A DNA stretch of 5,361 nucleotides from positions 1-5,361 of the forward strand of contig JAICND010000133.1 in assembly GCA_025929005.1 (NCBI GenBank), written 5' to 3'. The notes below the pieces were generated by a model. The model ran no database searches and had not been told where the DNA came from. It was given only the letters and a program-made list of their open reading frames with translations. The position numbers and the translations under genes were made by a program. The DNA is from Acidimicrobiia bacterium. Its GTDB lineage: Bacteria > Actinomycetota > Acidimicrobiia > Spongiisociales > ZC4RG35. Positions 1 through 5,361 of the stretch are shown in pieces (the first letter of the stretch is position 1; each line of letters starts with the position of its first letter).

Positions 1-376
1 GAGGCCGCCGTCGACATCAATCGGAACCACCACTACCACCGCTTCCGGTGCAGGCGGCTCCCGGACCTTCCGTCCTACCGTGGAACGTTGGCGATCGCTC
101 GTCGCTCAGTATTTCCCAGTCTCCATGGTCGATGATGCATTGGCGGTGATCGATTGCGAAAGCCGGGGTGACCCCGACGCCTATAACCCTTACTCGGGTG
201 CTTCGGGGCTGTTTCAGTTCATCCCGGGAACCTGGGCGGTAGCTTCGGTGAAGGCCGGTTTTAGTGGTGCCAGCCCCTTTGAGCCCGAGCCCAATGTGGC
301 TTCTGCCTGGTGGCTGGTGAGCTACTACCAGAGTCGCGGAAAGCCCTCGTGGGCCGCGTGGAGCTGCCAGCCCTGA
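1..376 (+). CDS. Secreted lysozyme-like / SLT-family peptidoglycan hydrolase, 3' part (5' end outside window)
   Basis: The C-terminal part of a lysozyme-fold protein, probably a lytic transglycosylase or muramidase cutting peptidoglycan glycan strands outside the membrane. The frame is open from the left edge (first full codon at base 2), so the GTG at 80 is probably internal and the true start and any signal peptide are upstream. It begins with a Thr/Gly/Ser-rich stretch (IGTTTTTASGAGG), a typical extracellular linker, followed by one compact domain of about 95 residues. The likely catalytic glutamate is in IDCESRGDP (codon 158-160), followed by the family block AYNPYSGASGLFQFIPGTW. The protein ends WSCQP. 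Cysteines in DCES and WSCQP could form a disulfide near the active site, as in the related Rpf fold (inference). It lacks Rpf-specific sequence, so a general transglycosylase-like call is safer. The next gene, glgX, starts 21 bases after the stop on the same strand. The family call is firm; the exact activity and full length are unknown. Confidence 0.82.
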   Translation, partial: RPPSTSIGTTTTTASGAGGSRTFRPTVERWRSLVAQYFPVSMVDDALAVIDCESRGDPDAYNPYSGASGLFQFIPGTWAVASVKAGFSGASPFEPEPNVASAWWLVSYYQSRGKPSWAAWSCQP

Positions 377-397
377 GCGGGTTCTGGCCACCACCAC

Positions 398-2365
398 ATG
401 GTTCCGATACGCGCGGGTGACTTCACCCTGCCCGGTGCAACGGTCATCGACTCCGGCACCAACTTCACCTTGCGCGCGCCGCACGCAGAACGGGTAGAGC
501 TCTGCCTCTTCGTCGACGACCGGGAAACACGGGTTGATCTTCCGCCGACGGGCGACGGGATGTTTTCCGGCGTCACGTCCGCCGCCGCTCATGGAACTCG
601 GTACGGGTACAGGGTCCATGGCCGCTGGGATGCCGGGGCCGGGATCTTCACCAACCCGGCCAAGCTCCTGCTTGATCCCTATGCGCGTCACATCGCAGGC
701 GAAGTCCACCCCAATCCCGCCCTCCTGATTCACCGATACCGGCACGAGGACAAGCTCGATGACAGGGACAGCGCTCCGTTCGTCCCCCGCTCTGTTGTCG
801 TCAAGTCGGACGCCGCCGGAGTGGTCGACACTCGGCCTGCCACTCCGTGGGAAGACACCCTTATTTACGAGGCCCACGTGCGGGGGCTGACCATGCGTCA
901 TCCTGCGGTACCGCCGGAGCTGAGGGGCACATTTGCGGGTATCGCAACTCCACCAATCATCGAGCATCTGCTCGCGTTGGGCGTGACTGCCGTCGAACTA
1001 CTGCCCGTGCTCCACTCTGTGACCGAGCCATGGCTAGCCCGCCACGGACTCGCCAACTATTGGGGATACTCGACGGTGGGTTGGTTCGCTCCCCAATCTC
1101 GATACTCGGCGGGCCCGGACCCGGTCGGTGAGTTCAAGGCGATGGTGCAGGCTCTACACGCGGCCGGGATCGAAGTGATTCTCGACGTGGTCTATAACCA
1201 CACCGCCGAAGGCAACCATCTCGGTCCAGCCCTTTGCTATCGAGGGCTGGACAATCCTGGCTTCTATCGACTGGATCCGGAAAACGCCTGTCGCTACGTC
1301 GATTGGACCGGAACCGGCAACACCGTCGACCTGACCCAACCTTGGGCTCTGCGGATCTGTCTCGATTCGCTCAGATATTGGGCGACAGAGATGAACGTCG
1401 ATGGATTTCGATTCGACCTGGCGGTGTCTCTCGGTCGTAGTGGCGTGGCCTTTACAGCTAACGCCCCCTTCTTCGAAGGTGTGGCCGCTGATCCCCTCCT
1501 CTCCAATTTGAAGCTGATCGCTGAGCCCTGGGACCTTGGTCCGCATGGATACCAACTGGGCCGGTTCCCCAATGGGTGGCGCGAATGGAACGGGAGGTTT
1601 CGAGACGACGTTCGAGATTTCTGGCGCGGCGAAGGAAGCGGGATCGTTTCGGGGATGGTGGGCAGTCAAGATGTGTTCGGACCGCGGGGAGCCACAGCGT
1701 CGATCAACCTCATCACAGCCCATGACGGCTTCACTCTCGATGACCTCGTTTCGTACGACCACAAACACAATGCGGCCAACCAGGAGCACAACCGGGACGG
1801 TGAAACGCATAACCGCTCGTGGAATTCGGGCCTAGAGGGACCGAGTACCGACCCGATGATCATGATGCGCCGACGGAAAAGGGCCGAGAGCCTGCTCGGC
1901 ACGCTTCTTCTGGCGCGGGGGGTGCCAATGCTGCTGGGAGGCGATGAAATGGGGCGCTCGCAGGGCGGCAACAACAACGCCTACTCCCAGGACAACGAGG
2001 TCTCCTGGCTCGACTGGGAGGCGATTGATTGGGATCGCGTCTCGGTTACCCAGATCCTGGCAAGGCTACGACAGACTCACCATGTGTTCCGGAGGGCCGA
2101 CGAGCCACCGGAGGTGTTGGAGTTCGAACCCCACGACGAGCTCACAGTGGCTTTCTATTTCGACGGGTCGAAGTGCGTTCCGCCTGACTCGTCGTTTCTG
2201 ATCGCCTGCAACGGTCGACCGCAGCCGCGGCGTATCACCCTTCCTCCCGAACTGGCCGACAGATCTTGGAAGGTGGTCGTCGACACAGCTCGATCCCTGG
2301 AGAGTGTGTCGGGGAGCATTGAAATCGGAGACTTCGGGCTGGTCGTGGCCCGCACCGACCCCTAA
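398..2365 (+). CDS. glgX: Glycogen debranching enzyme GlgX (isoamylase-type, GH13; TreX-like)
   Basis: A cytoplasmic alpha-1,6-glucosidase, 655 aa, that removes branches from glycogen, typically the short stubs left by phosphorylase. An N-terminal CBM48-like domain occupies about residues 8-100 (PGATVIDSGTNFTLRAP, YGYRVHG, NPAKLLLDPYA). The GH13 barrel starts near 153 (LIYEAHVRGLTMRHP) and includes ANYWGYSTVGWFAP at 219-232. All four conserved GH13 regions are present: DVVYNH 263-268; GFRFD 336-340 with nucleophile Asp340; AEPWD with acid/base Glu376; TAHDG with His442-Asp443. NRSWNSGLEGP (472-482) and GGDEMGRSQGGNNNAYSQDNE (514-534) are GlgX/TreX hallmarks. The ATG at 398 is chosen because the family N-terminal motif follows at once and no start codon lies in frame between it and the preceding TGA. 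No clear Shine-Dalgarno sequence precedes it, so expression may depend on the upstream gene. The C-terminal part seems shorter than in usual family members of about 700 aa. In actinobacteria the same family is called treX beside treY/treZ, which are not seen here. Its stop overlaps that of the convergent glgC. Confidence 0.96.
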   Translation: MVPIRAGDFTLPGATVIDSGTNFTLRAPHAERVELCLFVDDRETRVDLPPTGDGMFSGVTSAAAHGTRYGYRVHGRWDAGAGIFTNPAKLLLDPYARHIAGEVHPNPALLIHRYRHEDKLDDRDSAPFVPRSVVVKSDAAGVVDTRPATPWEDTLIYEAHVRGLTMRHPAVPPELRGTFAGIATPPIIEHLLALGVTAVELLPVLHSVTEPWLARHGLANYWGYSTVGWFAPQSRYSAGPDPVGEFKAMVQALHAAGIEVILDVVYNHTAEGNHLGPALCYRGLDNPGFYRLDPENACRYVDWTGTGNTVDLTQPWALRICLDSLRYWATEMNVDGFRFDLAVSLGRSGVAFTANAPFFEGVAADPLLSNLKLIAEPWDLGPHGYQLGRFPNGWREWNGRFRDDVRDFWRGEGSGIVSGMVGSQDVFGPRGATASINLITAHDGFTLDDLVSYDHKHNAANQEHNRDGETHNRSWNSGLEGPSTDPMIMMRRRKRAESLLGTLLLARGVPMLLGGDEMGRSQGGNNNAYSQDNEVSWLDWEAIDWDRVSVTQILARLRQTHHVFRRADEPPEVLEFEPHDELTVAFYFDGSKCVPPDSSFLIACNGRPQPRRITLPPELADRSWKVVVDTARSLESVSGSIEIGDFGLVVARTDP

Positions 2366-3600
2366 AGGACCAATTGTCCCTTGGCGATGGCGACGATGCC
2401 ACCAGGGGACACAGTGAACTCTTGGCGATCCTGATCGGGGTCCACGCCGATCTTGAAGCCGGCCGGGATGCTGACGTTCTTGTCGATGATCGTTTTCCGG
2501 ACGACAGCGCCGGGACCGATCCGGACGTCATGCAGAAGGATCGAGTTCTCGACAACTGACCCGGGCTCGACGCGGACTCCCGGCGAAAGAATTGAGTTGC
2601 GGACATAGGCCCCGGAGAGGATGACACCGTTGGAAAGGATCGAATCGGCCACCTGCCCGGCACCATGCTTCTCGACTGCCACCACCTTGGCGGGAGGTGC
2701 CGTGTCACCGGCCGTGAAGATGGGCCAGTCATCGTTGTAGAGGTTGAACACCGGTTCCGTAGAAACCAGGTCGAGGTGGGCGTCGTAATAGGAGTCGAGC
2801 GTTCCCACATCTCGCCAGTAACCACGCTCCCGATCGGTCACCCCGGGCACGTGGTTGTGAATGAAGTCGTAGACCTCGGCCTCTCCGGCCTCCACCATGC
2901 GCGGGATCAGGTTGCCACCGATGTCGTGACGGGATCCCTCGTCCTCTGCATCCAGGGCGAGGTAGTCCAACAAGGCTTTGGTGGTGAAGACGTAGTTGCC
3001 CATCGAGACGAGCGCCTTGGTCGGGTCTTCCGGAACCGGACGCGGGTCGGATGGTTTCTCCCGAAAAGCCTCGATCCGGGTGCTAGCTCCACGTTCGATA
3101 ACTCCGAACTGGAACGCCTCCTCGATGGGAACCCGGATCCCTGCCACCGTTACCCCCGCCCCTGATTCGAGGTGGTGTTCCAGCATCTGCATGGGGTCCA
3201 TCCGATAGATGTGGTCGGCGCCGAACACGAACATGTAGTCGGGATCGGCGTCCTCCACCAGGTTCAGGTTCTGATAGATGGCGTCGGCAGATCCCAGGAA
3301 CCAGCGCTGTCCGAGGCGCATCTGGGCCGGGACCGAGGTGACGTAGTTGCCCAGCAGCGTCGACATCCTCCACGTGCGGGAAAGGTGGACGTTGAGTGAG
3401 TGGCTCTTGTATTGGGTAAGGACCACGATCCTGCGCTGGCCACCATTGACCAGGTTGGAAAGGGCAAAGTCGATCAGGCGGTAGTGGCCGCCAAAAGGCA
3501 CCGCCGGCTTGGCCCGATCGCGGGTGAGCGGCATGAGCCGCTTGCCTTCACCTCCGGCGAGGACGATCGAGAGAACATTGGTTCTGCCCGAATTTGTCAC
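2362..3600 (-). CDS. glgC: Glucose-1-phosphate adenylyltransferase (ADP-glucose pyrophosphorylase)
   Basis: Makes ADP-glucose from ATP and glucose-1-phosphate, the committed step of classical bacterial glycogen synthesis; a cytoplasmic enzyme, normally a homotetramer. At 412 aa it has the usual length. The nucleotidyltransferase domain opens with SIVLAGGEGKRLMPLT (11-26) and RAKPAVPFGG (29-38), followed by WFLGSADAIYQN (100-111), FGADHIYRMD with the likely metal-binding catalytic Asp129, FREKP with sugar-phosphate Lys182, and YWRDVGT with Asp264. A left-handed beta-helix of hexapeptide repeats follows at about 316-385. The start is the GTG at 3600-3598: it overlaps the glgB stop (GTGA) and puts the catalytic motif at the normal distance from the N-terminus. 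The longer open frame to 3990 would add 130 residues of unrelated, Arg/Pro-rich sequence lying antiparallel-free within glgB, so it is rejected. The position of the activator residue Lys39 of E. coli GlgC appears to be Asp28 here. Downstream of and coupled to glgB, and convergent with glgX. Confidence 0.96.
   Translation of the reverse strand: MTNSGRTNVLSIVLAGGEGKRLMPLTRDRAKPAVPFGGHYRLIDFALSNLVNGGQRRIVVLTQYKSHSLNVHLSRTWRMSTLLGNYVTSVPAQMRLGQRWFLGSADAIYQNLNLVEDADPDYMFVFGADHIYRMDPMQMLEHHLESGAGVTVAGIRVPIEEAFQFGVIERGASTRIEAFREKPSDPRPVPEDPTKALVSMGNYVFTTKALLDYLALDAEDEGSRHDIGGNLIPRMVEAGEAEVYDFIHNHVPGVTDRERGYWRDVGTLDSYYDAHLDLVSTEPVFNLYNDDWPIFTAGDTAPPAKVVAVEKHGAGQVADSILSNGVILSGAYVRNSILSPGVRVEPGSVVENSILLHDVRIGPGAVVRKTIIDKNVSIPAGFKIGVDPDQDRQEFTVSPGGIVAIAKGQLVL
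2364..2382 (-). terminator. Short hairpin at the glgX/glgC convergent junction (weak candidate terminator)
   Basis: An inverted repeat, AAAGGAC / CAATT loop / GTCCCTT on the plus strand, straddles the overlapping stop codons. In the minus-strand RNA the stem is seven pairs including one G-U; in the plus-strand RNA one pair is an A-C mismatch. No T-run follows in either direction (GGCGATGG on plus, GGGGTCGG on minus), so it is not a canonical intrinsic terminator. It is the only inverted repeat I see where the two transcripts meet, and most of it is also the last codons of glgC. It may be coincidental. Confidence 0.2.
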
Positions 3601-5361
3601 GTCATCTCGCTTCTCATCGGAGCTATGAATGTTGCCGACAGTGGAGGCAAGGTCAAGGCTAGAGATTGGTCGAAGCCCTGGTTGGGTCGGGCGACCGTTT
3701 CGAGGCGGTGATCCGTGAGAAGACCGAGACCGCCAAATCGGGAGTCGTCGCTGGTCGCCAACACCTCCCAGAGGCCGGACTCCGGCGCTCCCACGAGGTA
3801 GTCGTCCCAATCGACCGGGGTGAAATTGACCAGGACGAGCACTGGTCGTTGACCCTCCGCCAAGCGCAGAAAGGCGAGGGTGGCGTGCGAATAGTCCTCG
3901 GGCTCGATCCATCTGAACCCCGAAGGGACATGGTCTTCTTGATGAAGAGCGGGCTCGGAGGCCATCAGGTGGTTGAGGGCTTGCACCCATGCGAGCACTC
4001 CCCGATGGGCGGGATCCTCAAGTGCCGACCACGTGAGTTCGTCGTCGTGGTTCCACTCTCCGGGTTGACCGAACTCCCCGCCCATGAAGAGGAGCTTCTT
4101 ACCGGGCGTGGCCCACATGTAACCGAACAGCGCCCGCAGCCCGGCGAACCTGCGCCACCCCTCACCATGCTGTTTGCCGAGAAGTGACCTCTTCCCATGC
4201 ACGACCTCATCGTGGGAGAGCGAAAGGAAATAGTGGTCGGAATAGGCGTAGAAGCCCCGAAATGTGAGGTGTTGATGGCTTGTCGGGTGAGAGCGAAACA
4301 GCGGATCGAGTCGGATGTAGCGAAGCGTGTCGTTCATCCATCCCATATCCCACTTGTAGTCAAACCCGAGTCCGCCCTCCTCGACTGAGCCGGTGACACG
4401 AGGCCAGGCGGTGGACTCCTCGGCAATGACCGTAGTCCCTGGGATGCGGTTGTGCACGGTCCGGTTGAGGCGCCCCACGAACTCGACCGCACCCAGATTC
4501 TCGCGGCCCCCTTCGCGATTGGGTATCCACTCGCCTTCTTTGCGCGAGTAATCGAGATAGAGCATCGAGGCGACGGCGTCGACCCGGAGCCCGTCGGCGT
4601 GATACATATCGAGCCAGAAGTGGGCGGACGACAGCAGAAAGCTCTGCACTTCGGTTCGGTCGTAGTTGAAGATGAACGAGCCCCAATCCGGGTGATATCC
4701 GCGGCGGGGATCGGGATGCTCGTAGAGGTGGGTTCCGTCGAAGTACCCGAGGCCGTGTTCGTCCGTGGGAAAGTGGGACGGAACCCAATCAAGGATGACC
4801 CCAACCCCTCTCTGATGAAGATGGTCGATCAGGGTCATCAGGTCCTGAGGGGTGCCATATCGAGCTGTGGGAGCGAAATAGCCGGTGCACTGATATCCCC
4901 ACGATCCGTAGAAGGGATGCTCCATTAGGGGCAGGAACTCAATGTGGGTGAATCCGTTTTCGACCGCGTAGTCGGCCAGCGGCTCGGCGATGCCGCGATA
5001 GGTCACCGGTGGATTGCGACGCCAGGAACCGAGGTGGACCTCGTAGACAGAAATCGGTGCGTTCGGGCTTGTCCTGTGCCCCCGACCCGCCATCCAACTT
5101 TGGTCGCTCCACTCGTAGCCGAGCGACCAGGTGCGGGAGGCGGTGGCCGGTGACGCCTCAGTGCGAAAACCGATTGGGTCTGCCTTGTCGGCGCGGTAGC
5201 GGTCGTGCCGCGAGACGACTCGATACTTGTAACGGTCACCGGGCCCTATGCCATCGACCCGGGCTTCCCAGAGCCCGGTCCCGATCGAGTGCATCGGGTG
5301 AGAATTCTCGTTCCATTCGTTCCAGTCTCCGACCACCGACACCCATGCTGCCGCCGGTGCC
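3597..5361 (-). CDS. glgB: 1,4-alpha-glucan branching enzyme GlgB, 5' end outside window
   Basis: A cytoplasmic GH13 enzyme that cuts alpha-1,4 glucan chains and rejoins them as alpha-1,6 branches during glycogen synthesis. Coding runs to the right edge: reading inward, APAAAW precedes VSVVGDWNEWN, the CBM48 motif, so the GTG at 5342 is internal and not the start. Numbering from that GTG (581 residues to the stop): CBM48 about 1-65; barrel entry SVYEVHLGSWRR 98-109; HIEFLPLMEHPFYGSWGYQ 133-151; region I DWVPSH 185-190; region II GLRVDAVASMLYLDY with nucleophile Asp255; region III IAEEST with acid/base Glu308; region IV LSHDEVVHGK with His377-Asp378. GGEFGQPGEWNHD (421-433) is diagnostic for GlgB, and a C-terminal beta domain ends LPPLSATFIAP. 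Against E. coli GlgB (nucleophile Asp405), about 150 residues would lie upstream; fewer if the enzyme is a short form lacking the extra N-terminal domain. The stop overlaps the glgC start by four bases, so the two are almost certainly one transcript. No missing catalytic residue. Confidence 0.96.
   Translation of the reverse strand, partial: APAAAWVSVVGDWNEWNENSHPMHSIGTGLWEARVDGIGPGDRYKYRVVSRHDRYRADKADPIGFRTEASPATASRTWSLGYEWSDQSWMAGRGHRTSPNAPISVYEVHLGSWRRNPPVTYRGIAEPLADYAVENGFTHIEFLPLMEHPFYGSWGYQCTGYFAPTARYGTPQDLMTLIDHLHQRGVGVILDWVPSHFPTDEHGLGYFDGTHLYEHPDPRRGYHPDWGSFIFNYDRTEVQSFLLSSAHFWLDMYHADGLRVDAVASMLYLDYSRKEGEWIPNREGGRENLGAVEFVGRLNRTVHNRIPGTTVIAEESTAWPRVTGSVEEGGLGFDYKWDMGWMNDTLRYIRLDPLFRSHPTSHQHLTFRGFYAYSDHYFLSLSHDEVVHGKRSLLGKQHGEGWRRFAGLRALFGYMWATPGKKLLFMGGEFGQPGEWNHDDELTWSALEDPAHRGVLAWVQALNHLMASEPALHQEDHVPSGFRWIEPEDYSHATLAFLRLAEGQRPVLVLVNFTPVDWDDYLVGAPESGLWEVLATSDDSRFGGLGLLTDHRLETVARPNQGFDQSLALTLPPLSATFIAPMRSEMT
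3606..3615 (-). promoter_or_regulatory. Purine-rich ribosome-binding region for glgC, inside the end of glgB
   Basis: On the minus strand the sequence GAGAAGCGAG lies five bases upstream of the glgC GTG, within the last codons of glgB. It is purine-rich but not a good match to AGGAGG. Together with the GTGA stop/start overlap it suggests that ribosomes finishing glgB reinitiate at glgC rather than loading strongly de novo. It supports the GTG at 3600 as the start. Weak call by itself. Confidence 0.35.

Noticed and set aside
20..60. ACC-rich repeat near the left edge as a separate repeat element
   Set aside because: It encodes the poly-Thr linker of the hydrolase (five threonines) and is too short to count as an independent repeat.
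80..82. GTG as the start of the lysozyme-like gene
   Set aside because: The frame is open to the window edge through a Thr/Gly-rich linker typical of secreted proteins, and a start here would leave the domain without an export signal.
17..967. Minus-strand open frame of 316 codons covering the hydrolase end and the glgX start
   Set aside because: It lies antisense to two confidently identified genes, has no recognisable domain, and its composition is what GC-biased codon use gives on the opposite strand.
2235..2825. Minus-strand open frame of 196 codons overlapping the glgX/glgC junction
   Set aside because: It is an out-of-frame shadow of glgC with Ser/Arg/Pro-rich low-complexity sequence and no known motif.
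3601..3990. Upstream extension of glgC (130 extra residues)
   Set aside because: The extra region is an alternate frame of glgB on the same strand, Arg/Pro/Ser-rich and unlike any GlgC N-terminus; the GTG at 3600 gives a normal-length protein.
5340..5342. GTG as the start of glgB
   Set aside because: Coding continues upstream to the window edge with APAAAW, which fits the CBM48 domain leading into VSVVGDWNEW; starting here would cut that domain.
1..5361. A previously undescribed defence, mobile or RNA-based system
   Set aside because: Almost every base is inside one of four recognised genes, and no array, transposase, integrase, attachment site or long non-coding stretch is present.

Overview
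The window looks like a chromosomal fragment from a GC-rich actinobacterium. Three things point there. The GlgC reads like actinobacterial homologues (WRMSTLLGNYVTSVPAQ, RWFLGSADAIYQN, FVFGADHIYRMDP). The lysozyme-like protein at the left edge has the CES-G-P / SGASGLFQF / W-CQP pattern common in secreted actinobacterial cell-wall hydrolases. The coding sequence also has the strong third-position G/C bias that leaves long spurious open frames on the opposite strands. An uncultured or marine lineage such as Acidimicrobiia is possible, but I cannot settle this by eye.

Layout: (1) about 1-376, plus strand, the 3' end of a gene for a secreted transglycosylase/lysozyme-like protein, its 5' end cut by the window. 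(2) 398-2365, plus strand, a complete glycogen debranching enzyme (GlgX/TreX type). (3) 2362-3600, minus strand, a complete ADP-glucose pyrophosphorylase (GlgC). (4) 3597-5361, minus strand, a 1,4-alpha-glucan branching enzyme (GlgB), its 5' end cut by the right edge. The gene order along the minus strand is glgB then glgC.

Three of the four genes form a glycogen-metabolism cluster. GlgC makes the activated glucosyl donor ADP-glucose, GlgB introduces alpha-1,6 branches, and GlgX removes short branches during breakdown. No glycogen synthase (GlgA), GlgE/GlgM or phosphorylase (GlgP) lies in the window.

Packing is extremely tight. glgB and glgC overlap by four bases (GTGA), glgX and glgC converge with their stop codons overlapping by four bases, and only 21 bases separate the hydrolase gene from glgX. 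There is no non-coding stretch of any length and no convincing internal promoter. I see no RNA gene, CRISPR array, insertion sequence or phage element, and nothing that supports a previously undescribed system. The points worth a second look are the stop-on-stop convergence, the coupled GTG start of glgC, an apparently shortened C-terminal part of GlgX, and the replacement of the enterobacterial activator lysine in GlgC.
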